A stretch of 64,000 nt of DNA from Candidatus Pelagibacter sp. Its GTDB lineage: Bacteria > Pseudomonadota > Alphaproteobacteria > Pelagibacterales > Pelagibacteraceae. The stretch lies in NCBI GenBank assembly GCA_028408795.1, contig JAOOLP010000003.1, forward strand, positions 1 to 64,000, read 5' to 3'. The position numbers and the translations under genes were made by a program. Shown piece by piece: positions 7,370 through 15,274 of the stretch. A model generated the notes under the pieces. The model was not told where the DNA came from. It made no database searches and was given only the letters and a program-made list of their open reading frames with translations. How positions within the stretch are numbered: the first letter of the stretch is position 1; every line of letters begins with the position of its first letter.

Positions 7370-8398
7370 ATGGATTCGATAATAAGTCTAGTAGTAGTAC
7401 TGCTTTTAGCTGCTAATTTGGTTGGTTTAGTAATACTTTTAAAACGAAAACAACCTGAGCAAACAAACAATGAGCAAATATTTAAAGACGAAGTAAATTC
7501 TTTAAAAAATTCCTTTAGTCAATCTTTTGGATCCATGAGCAAAGAAATCGCAAAAGATATGACTGGAGCCTTAACTAAAGTTGATGAAAAAGTTTCAGTA
7601 TTTAATCAACAAGTAAGTGAATTAAATAAAAGCCAAGATAATTTCAGCAGAATTTTAAGTGGTGTTAAAACATACGGTACACTTGCTGAATTTGGATTGG
7701 GCGCTCTTCTTAAGGATTTATTACCATCATCACAATTTATTGCTAATGTAAAAATGAAAGATGATACATCCGAGACAGTGGAATTTGCGATCAAACTCCA
7801 AGATGTACTTTTACCTATTGATAGTCATTGGCCTGTTGAAAAATATAAAGCTATTGACGATGCATATAACGCGAACGATAAAGATGCTCAAGCAGAAGCT
7901 AGAAAAGATTTAGCTGCAGCTTTCAGATTAAAAGCTAAAACGGTTCACACAAAATATATAGCTCCTCCTAAAAGTACTGATTTTGCAATAGTTTATGTTC
8001 CAACTGAGGGATTGTTTTCTGAACTTTCAAGTTATAGGGATCCAAAAACAAAAGAATTATTACTACAAGAACTTAGAACAAAATATAAAGTAACAATTTC
8101 AGGCCCTAATACATTATCTGCTTTGTTACAATCTTATCATTTAGGATTTCAAACTCTCAAGGTCCAGCAACATGCTACCCAAATATATAGTGATTTAAGG
8201 AACATAAGCTCCAGATTTGAAAAGCATTTTGATGGCATTAAAGATCTAAGAAAAAAATTAGAACAAGCCATGACTGCAACCGATGGTTTTGGAAGAGATG
8301 CTAGATCGATAATGAACACACTGGGAAACATTAAAGATCCTGAACAGGTAACAGATTCCTTGAAAGAAAATCCAGAAAAGATAAAAGTTCTCAAGTAA
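7370..8398 (+). CDS. rmuC: RmuC-family DNA recombination protein
   Basis: 342 residues. An N-terminal membrane segment (SLVVVLLLAANLVGLVILL) is followed by a coiled-coil stretch and then the RmuC domain: YGTLAEFGLGALLKDLLP, LPIDSHWPVEKYKAI, TDFAIVYVPTEGLFSEL and ISGPNTLSALLQSYHLGF. RmuC proteins limit inversions at short repeats and are thought to have a nuclease-like core, but their reaction is not established. The gene lies 17 nt after rlmN and 9 nt before sbcB, so it may work with exonuclease I on DNA ends. Confidence 0.88.
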   Translation: MDSIISLVVVLLLAANLVGLVILLKRKQPEQTNNEQIFKDEVNSLKNSFSQSFGSMSKEIAKDMTGALTKVDEKVSVFNQQVSELNKSQDNFSRILSGVKTYGTLAEFGLGALLKDLLPSSQFIANVKMKDDTSETVEFAIKLQDVLLPIDSHWPVEKYKAIDDAYNANDKDAQAEARKDLAAAFRLKAKTVHTKYIAPPKSTDFAIVYVPTEGLFSELSSYRDPKTKELLLQELRTKYKVTISGPNTLSALLQSYHLGFQTLKVQQHATQIYSDLRNISSRFEKHFDGIKDLRKKLEQAMTATDGFGRDARSIMNTLGNIKDPEQVTDSLKENPEKIKVLK

Positions 8399-8407
8399 AC
8401 ATAAATT

Positions 8408-9829
8408 ATGTCTAACTTTGTCTTTTATGATTTTGAGACCAGCTCTTCTAATAAACATTGGGGTCAAATAATTCAAATTGGTGCTGTATTAACGAATGAT
8501 AATTTAGACGAACTAGATCGTTTTGATGCAAGATGTAGATTAAGTCCAGGAATTATTCCTGAAGCAATGGCTTTGATTGTAAATAAAACCTCACCTTTGA
8601 TGTTAAAAAATTCTAATCTTTCTCATTATGAAATGATAAGACAATTTGTTGAAACTTTAAAAAGATGGGGCAAGGCAACTTATATCGGTTTTAACAGCAT
8701 TGAATTTGACGAAGAATTTTTAAGAAGTACACTATTTCAAACATTGGAATACCCATATATTACTAGTACTAACGGCAATAAAAGAGGAGATATGCTAAGT
8801 TTAGCGCGTGCAGCAAATCTTTATTATCCTAATACACTAAAAAATTCTAAAAATGAAAAAGGAAATGATGTTTATAAATTAGATCAAATGGCTCCTTTAA
8901 ATGGAATTGATCATGGAAATGCTCACAGTGCAATAGGAGATGTTTTGGCAACTGTTGGTATCGCTAAATTGATTTCAAAAAAGGCTCCAAACGTTTGGAA
9001 AGCTAGTCAACTTACCTTAGACAAAAATCATTCTCTTGAATTGATAAAAAAAGAAAAATTATTTTGTACTAATGAGTATTTTTATGGTCGTAGTAGACCT
9101 TATGTTCAAACCTTTGTTTGCCAACATCCACAATACCAGTGGCCACTTTGTTTTGATTTGAAGCATGATCCTTCTCCTTATTTAAAAATGCCAATTATAG
9201 AATTAACAGCTGCCATGAAAAAACAACCTAAATTTATAAGAACTCTTAGGCATAATAAGCATCCTGTAATAATGAATCCTTCATACGCAGAAAAATTTGA
9301 AGAGTATAAAATGATTGGGATGTCAAAATTAGAAAGTAGAGCTAAAATGATTAAAAGTAGTAAAGATTTCGGAGATAAAATTATTTCAATTAAACGATCT
9401 GAAATTGAAGAAAAGGAACAAACAAAATCACAAGAAGATTTATATAACGAGGAAAGTATTTATGCTAAATTTACTTCTCCAGAAGATAACAAAATCATGC
9501 CTGAATTTCATAAAGTTGATTGGGATAAAAAATTAAGTGTAATCTCAAAATTTAAAGATGATAGATTGCAGTATTTTGGAAAAAAACTTCTATATAAGGA
9601 AAAACCTGAACTTTTAGGTAAAACAGATTATAATTTAATCCATAAAGATATTGCTAAAAAGCTTTTAAGCACTAACAATGAAAAATGGAACACTATTCCA
9701 AGAACCTATTCTGAAATAGATACCTTGAGAGCAAAATTTGAAAAAGAAGGCCGATCTGAGCACTTAGATATTCTTGATGAAATTAACGCATACGTTGAAG
9801 AGTTGGAAAAAATTTACTCTTCTGCGTAG
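8408..9829 (+). CDS. sbcB: exodeoxyribonuclease I
   Basis: 473 residues, close to the E. coli length (475). The N-terminal DEDDh exonuclease domain shows FYDFETS (DxE), IGFNSIEFDEEFLR and NAHSAIGDVLATVG (His and Asp). The middle SH3-like and C-terminal helical regions follow. The enzyme degrades single-stranded DNA 3' to 5' in recombination and mismatch repair. The start ATG 8408 places the first catalytic Asp at the usual position (residue 8). Confidence 0.92.
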   Translation: MSNFVFYDFETSSSNKHWGQIIQIGAVLTNDNLDELDRFDARCRLSPGIIPEAMALIVNKTSPLMLKNSNLSHYEMIRQFVETLKRWGKATYIGFNSIEFDEEFLRSTLFQTLEYPYITSTNGNKRGDMLSLARAANLYYPNTLKNSKNEKGNDVYKLDQMAPLNGIDHGNAHSAIGDVLATVGIAKLISKKAPNVWKASQLTLDKNHSLELIKKEKLFCTNEYFYGRSRPYVQTFVCQHPQYQWPLCFDLKHDPSPYLKMPIIELTAAMKKQPKFIRTLRHNKHPVIMNPSYAEKFEEYKMIGMSKLESRAKMIKSSKDFGDKIISIKRSEIEEKEQTKSQEDLYNEESIYAKFTSPEDNKIMPEFHKVDWDKKLSVISKFKDDRLQYFGKKLLYKEKPELLGKTDYNLIHKDIAKKLLSTNNEKWNTIPRTYSEIDTLRAKFEKEGRSEHLDILDEINAYVEELEKIYSSA

Positions 9830-9863
9830 TTGACTTTAAAGAATAAATATTTATTTATTAATT

Positions 9864-10175
9864 ATGATTAAAGTTACAGATGATACTTACGAAAATTTTG
9901 TAAAAACAGGAAACAAAACAAAAATTTTAAAACTCGGGGCTACTTGGTGCAATCCTTGCCAAATGGCTATTCCTCCATGCAATGAATTAGCTGAAGAACT
10001 AAAGAATGATGTTGAAATTGGCGAGTTAGATATTGAAGAGTCAGCAAATACTCCTGTTATGCTTTCTTGTAAAGGTGTGCCTTTATTTGTTAAATTTAAA
10101 GAGGGGAAAGAAGTTTCTAGAAAAGTTGGCTGGCCGGGAAAACAAGAATTAAAAAACTGGATTACAAATTCTTAG
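9864..10175 (+). CDS. thioredoxin-family protein
   Basis: 103 residues, single thioredoxin fold. The active site is WCNPCQ, with the preceding KLGATWC strand and the cis-Pro motif GVPLFVKF in place. There is no signal peptide, so it is cytoplasmic. WCNPC differs from the WCGPC of housekeeping thioredoxin 1, so redox potential or partners may differ. It converges on folC with a 4-nt overlap; in many alphaproteobacteria a thioredoxin gene follows folC on the same strand, but here it is inverted. Confidence 0.85.
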   Translation: MIKVTDDTYENFVKTGNKTKILKLGATWCNPCQMAIPPCNELAEELKNDVEIGELDIEESANTPVMLSCKGVPLFVKFKEGKEVSRKVGWPGKQELKNWITNS

Positions 10176-11434
10176 TTTTTATTTAAGATATTTCCACAAT
10201 TATAAAGACTACCAAAACAAACTATAATTTTTTTTTCATCATTACTTATTTTTTTTAAGGCCTCTTTAACATTTCGACACTCTTCTGAATTAATTTTATT
10301 CTTAATAGCAATCACATTTAGCTCTTTTGCTGTTACAGAACTATTTTCATTTTCAATAGGCACAGTGAATATTTTTTTAAATGAATTTTTCAATTCTTTG
10401 ATGAATAAATCTGGTTCCTTGTTTTTTGTCATTGACCAAATACCATATTTTGGCAATTCTAAATTTTTAAGATAATCATGTAAATTTTTAGCATCAGTTG
10501 GAGCATGCGCACCGTCAATCATTATTGCTTCATTTTTGTGCAACATTTTTTTGATTTTGCCATTTTTCAAATAATTAAATCTTCCTGGGAAAGTTAGAGT
10601 TGGTAAAGTTTTTTCAATTATTTTTTTGCTGACCTTTAAATCTAAAGCTATTTTTATTGCATGACCAATATTTTCAAACATGCCTTTTGAGTGCACATTA
10701 TTAGTATTGATTTTGATCTTAGTTTTCTTATCTTGATAAAAATAATGATTACCTTTTTTGATTAATTTCCAAGCATCAGGGTAATTAATTTTACTTTTAT
10801 TCTTCTTTAAATGAACTTTTATTTTTTTCAATACATAGGGTGTTTGTTTACCTATATAGATATTTGAAAAATTGTTTAAATATCCCACATCTTCATGAAT
10901 TATTTCATCAAGAGTCTTCTTTTTGAGAAATATTTTATGCTGAAGGTTTATATTTACAACAATTTGAGCGAGAGGAAAATCAAAGATATTTCCGCAGTCG
11001 TGCTTCCATAAAGCTCCAGTTTCAATTAAGTGGAAGTCCACATTTAATTTTGATGCATTTATTACATATACCAAAGTAAGTACTTCATAAATTGTAAGCG
11101 GTATCTTTAATCTTTCAATTTCTTTAATAGTAACTTTTATTTTTTTATGAGTTAGATATCTTTTTCCCATATAAAATCTTTCTCTAATATCTTGAATTGA
11201 AGGTGAGATATAAGTTGATACAGTTTTACCGTTAGCCTCTATAAAACTTTTCAAAGATGATAAAGTTGTAAATTTTCCAGATTCTCCTAATACACTAATT
11301 ACATTATTTATTTTTTTTTCTGGATGACCAAGCTTTGATAAAGCTAATCTTATTCTTTTTAGACCAAATTTAATTCTCTTATTAAAAAGATTGTGATTAG
11401 CTAGCTGACTGTAAATTGCGTTCGACGGAGACAT
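10172..11434 (-). CDS. folC: FolC-like folylpolyglutamate/dihydrofolate synthase, divergent active site
   Basis: 420 residues, Mur-ligase fold, last gene of trpB-trpA-accD-folC. The fold is recognisable from the N-terminal helix pattern, the P-loop position, ETG (137-139 area), NINLQH and the C-terminal MIDGAHAPTDAKN. Three catalytic motifs are unusual: the P-loop is GESGKFTT (50-57) instead of GTNGKGST; GGRLDATN reads LWKHDCGN (142-149); and the EKAG motif with the carbamylated Lys reads EDVG, with Asp182. The start at 11434 overlaps accD by 38 nt and gives the normal N terminus. It may have altered or reduced ligase activity. Confidence 0.7.
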   Translation of the reverse strand: MSPSNAIYSQLANHNLFNKRIKFGLKRIRLALSKLGHPEKKINNVISVLGESGKFTTLSSLKSFIEANGKTVSTYISPSIQDIRERFYMGKRYLTHKKIKVTIKEIERLKIPLTIYEVLTLVYVINASKLNVDFHLIETGALWKHDCGNIFDFPLAQIVVNINLQHKIFLKKKTLDEIIHEDVGYLNNFSNIYIGKQTPYVLKKIKVHLKKNKSKINYPDAWKLIKKGNHYFYQDKKTKIKINTNNVHSKGMFENIGHAIKIALDLKVSKKIIEKTLPTLTFPGRFNYLKNGKIKKMLHKNEAIMIDGAHAPTDAKNLHDYLKNLELPKYGIWSMTKNKEPDLFIKELKNSFKKIFTVPIENENSSVTAKELNVIAIKNKINSEECRNVKEALKKISNDEKKIIVCFGSLYNCGNILNKN

Positions 11435-12314
11435 TAGTAGAGTTATTTTTAGCTTGTGCCTCTTGTTTTTTCAATAAAACATTTAAAAGTGTTCCAATTG
11501 AAGAATTCAAATGTCGTCTTTCGACTATTAAATCTATAAAACCGTGATCTTTAGTAAATTCAGCTGTTTGAAAATTTTCTGGAAGATTTTCTCTCACGGT
11601 ATCTTTTATGACTCTAGCACCTGCAAATGCCACCATAGCTGACGGCTCTGAAATTATTATATCTCCTAACATAGCCCATGAAGCGGTCACGCCTCCAGTA
11701 GTAGGATTTGTTAAAACTACAATAAAAGGAATATTTTTTCTTTTTAACTCGTTCACAGCAAGAGTTGTTCTAGTCATTTGTGCAAGAGCAATGCAGCTCT
11801 CTTGCATTTTTTGACCACCAGAACAGCTGAAAAAAATAAATGGGGCTTTTGACTCTATGGCGTGTTGTGCGCCTGCTATGAATGCTTCTCCAGATGCTGC
11901 ACCAAAAGAACCCCCCATAAATCTAAAATCTTGAGCCCCTACAATAACATCGATTTGATTTACTTTACCTTTAGAAATTAAAATAGCATCATCTTGTTTT
12001 GTTTTACTTCTGGCCTCTTTTAATCTGTCTGTATATTTTTTACTGTCAACAAAATTTAATGGGTCATCTTTTGGCAATGGAGTTTTTAAAACTTCGTATT
12101 CACCTTTATCAAAAAATAATTGAAATCTTTCTTTACATGACAACTTATGATGAGCACCACACTTAGGGCAACAATTAAAGTTTGATTTAAGATCTTCTTT
12201 ATAAATTAAATTTTTACATCCACATGTAGTCCAAAGATTTTCTTCGACTTTTGAGGATTTTTTTTCAAAAAGCGATTTAATTTTTGGTTTAATAAATTTT
12301 GTTATCCAATTCAT
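11397..12314 (-). CDS. accD: acetyl-CoA carboxylase carboxyltransferase beta subunit
   Basis: 305 residues, crotonase-type carboxyltransferase fold with an N-terminal zinc finger. The core motifs RFMGGSFGAASGEAF, FFSCSGGQKMQES and PTTGGVTASWAMLGD are present. With AccA (encoded at 47160) it transfers the carboxyl group to acetyl-CoA in fatty acid synthesis. The zinc finger is unusual: its first pair is C31-G-C33 instead of CxxC; the second is C49-P-K-C52. ATGA overlap with trpA upstream and a 38-nt overlap with folC downstream point to one transcript. Confidence 0.9.
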   Translation of the reverse strand: MNWITKFIKPKIKSLFEKKSSKVEENLWTTCGCKNLIYKEDLKSNFNCCPKCGAHHKLSCKERFQLFFDKGEYEVLKTPLPKDDPLNFVDSKKYTDRLKEARSKTKQDDAILISKGKVNQIDVIVGAQDFRFMGGSFGAASGEAFIAGAQHAIESKAPFIFFSCSGGQKMQESCIALAQMTRTTLAVNELKRKNIPFIVVLTNPTTGGVTASWAMLGDIIISEPSAMVAFAGARVIKDTVRENLPENFQTAEFTKDHGFIDLIVERRHLNSSIGTLLNVLLKKQEAQAKNNSTNVSVERNLQSAS

Positions 12315-13111
12315 GAAATTTTTCTTTTTAAACTGTATACCAACTTATTCAAAATTGTGACAGGATTTTGTTTTTTTTTAATAGAATTAGTAATAGTTTT
12401 ACATAATTGACTACCTACAACCAATCCATCAGCATTTTTGAGAGAATATATAGTTTTATTGGTAATTCCAAAACCTATTACCAAGTTCTTTTTAGGGTTG
12501 ATTCTTTTGATTTTACTATAATTTTGTAGAATTTTTTTGGGTGAAACTTTAAGTTTACCACCAGTTGTAGATAACATCGAGATATAATAAATCATGTCGT
12601 GAGAGTCTTTAATAATCTTTCTCATTCTTTCTTTTGATGTTGTTGGAGATAATAATTGAATAAAATTTATTGATTTTTTTTTACATCTATATGCAAATTG
12701 TTTATTTTCAGGGTATGGTAGGTCAACTACAATTAAACCATCTACCCCTGATGATTTACAGTTTTGTATAAAATTTGCCTCTCCATTTTGATATATTAAA
12801 TTGAAATATCCCATTAAGATTATTGGTTTTTCAGAATTAGACATTTTAAATTTTTTTACAATTTGAAAAACATCTTTGAGTTTAATTCCTTTTTTAAGAG
12901 CTCGATGAGAACTTCCTTGAATTTGTCCACCATCAGCTATGGGTGTATTATGTGGGAAACCAAGTTCAACAATATCAGCATGACTGGATATTGAATTTAA
13001 AATTTTTAATGAATTATCTTTTGTATTGTCGCCAGCTACAGTATAAGTAATTAGAGCTGGCCTTTTTTCTTTTTTACATTTTTCAAATGCTAAAGCAATT
13101 TTTGATTTCAT
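12311..13111 (-). CDS. trpA: tryptophan synthase alpha subunit (TrpA family, divergent)
   Basis: 266 residues, TIM barrel that in the family cleaves indole-3-glycerol phosphate. The catalytic Glu49 (IVELGFP) and Asp60 (PIADGG) are present, as are DGLIVVDLPYPE and the phosphate-binding IGFGITN and LVVGSQ loops. The conserved SDP before the second acid reads NTP, so the residue equal to Asp56 is Thr. Asp56 normally bridges to TrpB Lys167, which is also lost here. Both ends overlap neighbours by four bases (ATGA). Confidence 0.85.
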   Translation of the reverse strand: MKSKIALAFEKCKKEKRPALITYTVAGDNTKDNSLKILNSISSHADIVELGFPHNTPIADGGQIQGSSHRALKKGIKLKDVFQIVKKFKMSNSEKPIILMGYFNLIYQNGEANFIQNCKSSGVDGLIVVDLPYPENKQFAYRCKKKSINFIQLLSPTTSKERMRKIIKDSHDMIYYISMLSTTGGKLKVSPKKILQNYSKIKRINPKKNLVIGFGITNKTIYSLKNADGLVVGSQLCKTITNSIKKKQNPVTILNKLVYSLKRKIS

Positions 13112-14334
13112 CTTCTATAGGATCCTAATCTCTGTTTTATAATATCTTTGTCTTTAATGCTATCTCCACAAGAATTTACAACAATTATGTCTGAAGATTT
13201 TAATTTAGGTGCAATTTTAATTGCTTCTGCAAATGCGTGCGAAGGTTCTAAAGATGGAGATATATTTTCCATTTTAGAAACATATTCATAAGCTTTCAAG
13301 GCTTCCTCGTCACTAGCTGATGTATATCTAGCTCTTTTTGTATCTTTAAGAAAGCAATGCAAAGGTGAAATACCTGGATAATCCAAACCAGCTGAAATTG
13401 ACTCGGTTGATCCTATTTGACCTTCTTTATCTTGAACTACGTATTGCGCAGCGCCATGTAAAATTCCAATTTTAGATCCATTAGTCAAAGGAGCTGCATG
13501 TAGTTTACTATTTTTTGGACCACCAGCTTCAATCCCAACAAATTGAGCATCAGTATCCATAAATTCATTCCAAAATCCCATTGCTGAGCTACCTCCACCC
13601 ACGCAGTTTAACAATTTCATTTTTTTTGGAATTCGCCCAAACTCTTCTTTGACTTGCAACATTAGTTCTCTAGAAATTTGAGCTGTGCTCCATGCACAAA
13701 TTTTTATAAAAATATTAGGACCTACAGTTGATCCAACACACATATGAGTGGTATCACAATTAGAAACCCAATATCGCATACATTCACTTACCGCATCCAC
13801 AAGAGTTTGACTTCCAGTTGTGACTGGCACAATTTCAGCACCATTCTTTTTCATCGCTTCGACATTAGGTCTTTGTCTTTTAATATCTTTGGCCCCCATA
13901 AAAATTTTACATTTTAGGCCAAATTTTTTTGCTGCCATTGAGAGCATTTTCCCGGCATAACCGGCTCCAGTATCACCAACTATATATTTTTTACCCGCTC
14001 TTTTAGCTATCAAGCAGTGAACTGTAGCATTATAAATTTTGTGTGCTCCGCCATTAGCTTCAGATACTACTTTTGCGTAAATCTGTGCGCCCCCTAAATG
14101 ATCAGTTAAATTTTCAAGTTTAATAAAAGGTGTAGGAGAACCAACGTAAGTCTCGAAATGATAATCTCTTTCCCTGAGAAACTTTTTCTCTTTTCTTAAT
14201 TTTGAAAATAATTTTGTTAGGTCATCTATTGGTTTTTTTAGTGTTTCGGGAATGTAATTACCACCAAATTTACCGCCGTACATATAGTTTTTGTCATGCT
14301 GATCGATTAGCGGTATTCCTTTTTTAATTTTCAT
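13108..14334 (-). CDS. trpB: tryptophan synthase beta-like PLP enzyme (TrpB family, divergent)
   Basis: 408 residues from ATG 14334; a TTG at 14340 in the same frame is less likely. The fold, length and order of motifs are those of TrpB: PLP Lys99 in GAHKI, GGGS phosphate loop (246-249), ISAGLDYPGI and LEPSHA. Several conserved positions differ: Glu109 of the Salmonella enzyme is Asp121, GQHG is YAGK, Asn236 is Ser250, Ser377 is Cys388, Lys167 is Val179, and KREDLNHTGAHK is reduced to GAHKI. It may make tryptophan less well or catalyse a related beta-replacement. Confidence 0.8.
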   Translation of the reverse strand: MKIKKGIPLIDQHDKNYMYGGKFGGNYIPETLKKPIDDLTKLFSKLRKEKKFLRERDYHFETYVGSPTPFIKLENLTDHLGGAQIYAKVVSEANGGAHKIYNATVHCLIAKRAGKKYIVGDTGAGYAGKMLSMAAKKFGLKCKIFMGAKDIKRQRPNVEAMKKNGAEIVPVTTGSQTLVDAVSECMRYWVSNCDTTHMCVGSTVGPNIFIKICAWSTAQISRELMLQVKEEFGRIPKKMKLLNCVGGGSSAMGFWNEFMDTDAQFVGIEAGGPKNSKLHAAPLTNGSKIGILHGAAQYVVQDKEGQIGSTESISAGLDYPGISPLHCFLKDTKRARYTSASDEEALKAYEYVSKMENISPSLEPSHAFAEAIKIAPKLKSSDIIVVNSCGDSIKDKDIIKQRLGSYRR

Positions 14335-14345
14335 TAACAATTCTT

Positions 14346-14996
14346 TTATAACGATTTTATTAGCTTTTGAATATTATTCTTAGTGTTTCCATTTGTAATG
14401 GAACGCCCAATAACGAGCCAATCAGATTTGACTTTTTTGGCTTCCATAGAACGTTTTTGATCATAATTTTTTTTACCTATTTGTACACCAGGAGTAATAA
14501 TTTCTTTTTTAAAGATCTCTCTTACTATATTAACTTCATGAGGGCTACAAACTAAAGCATCTAACCCAGCTTTTTTTGCAAGCTTCGCTTGATGAGCTAC
14601 AAGATTTTTCACAGATTTATTGTACCCTATTGTTTTTAAATCTTTATTGTTAAGTGATGTTAAAGTAGTTACGCCAACAATCTTGCAATGGGATACTTTT
14701 TTTACAGCTTTTAAGGCAGCTAAGCCAGAGGAAATATGTACGGTGAGGTAATTTATCCTTAAATCTCTCAATGCTTTCACAGCTGATAACATCGTATTAA
14801 CAGTGTCATTTAATTTTAGATCTAAAAAGATGATCTTATTTCTCAATTTTGAAACAAAATTTCTTCCATCTTTAGAATTCATAAATTCAAGTCCAAATTT
14901 GTAACCAATTTTAATTTTCTTAGTTTGTGATTGAGAAATTATTTTCTTCACCTTTTTAAGGTCAGTAGTATCAACTGCTATGAATATTTTTTTCAT
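14346..14996 (-). CDS. pyrF: orotidine 5'-phosphate decarboxylase
   Basis: 216 residues, TIM barrel producing UMP. The catalytic DxKxxD motif is intact in FLDLKLNDTVNT. KIGYKFGLEF, LTVHISSG, VCSPHEV, ITPGVQ and DWLVIGRSIT fit the substrate-binding loops. The start overlaps the ihfB stop by four bases. In related genomes trpF lies between pyrF and trpB; here only 11 nt separate the two genes. Confidence 0.9.
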   Translation of the reverse strand: MKKIFIAVDTTDLKKVKKIISQSQTKKIKIGYKFGLEFMNSKDGRNFVSKLRNKIIFLDLKLNDTVNTMLSAVKALRDLRINYLTVHISSGLAALKAVKKVSHCKIVGVTTLTSLNNKDLKTIGYNKSVKNLVAHQAKLAKKAGLDALVCSPHEVNIVREIFKKEIITPGVQIGKKNYDQKRSMEAKKVKSDWLVIGRSITNGNTKNNIQKLIKSL

Positions 14997-15274
14997 TGAT
15001 TTAAAAATTCTTTAAATTTTTTACTTGCTCTAAATCTTATCTTATTCTTTTTTGGAACATAAATCAGCCCCCCAGTTCTTGGGTTTCTCGCAGAATATTT
15101 TTCCTTTATTTCTTTAGTAAAAAAAGTTCCCAGATCTCTCAATTCTACTGACTTTTTTTCCTTAAGAGCGAGTTCTATGCTTTCGAAGAAATTATCGATG
15201 ATGGAATTAAGTTGTTTATTAGAAAGTTTAGGATGTTTTTTTTTTAATCGTTTAACTAACTTTGGCCTTGACAA
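14993..15274 (-). CDS. ihfB: HU/IHF-family DNA-bending protein, probably IHF beta
   Basis: 93 residues with the family pattern: N-terminal helices, SVELRDLGTFFTKE strand pair, and the DNA-intercalating tip ARNPRTG. The start must be TTG 15274, because no ATG or GTG lies in the right place and the first helix begins straight after; the TTG follows the rpsA stop with no gap. Assignment to IHF beta rests on its position after rpsA, the usual alphaproteobacterial order. Confidence 0.82.
   Translation of the reverse strand: MSRPKLVKRLKKKHPKLSNKQLNSIIDNFFESIELALKEKKSVELRDLGTFFTKEIKEKYSARNPRTGGLIYVPKKNKIRFRASKKFKEFLNQ

Noticed and set aside
11397..11434. folC start inside accD as a misannotated start
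   Set aside because: Later starts would remove the conserved N-terminal helices before the P-loop, so the 38-nt overlap is kept.
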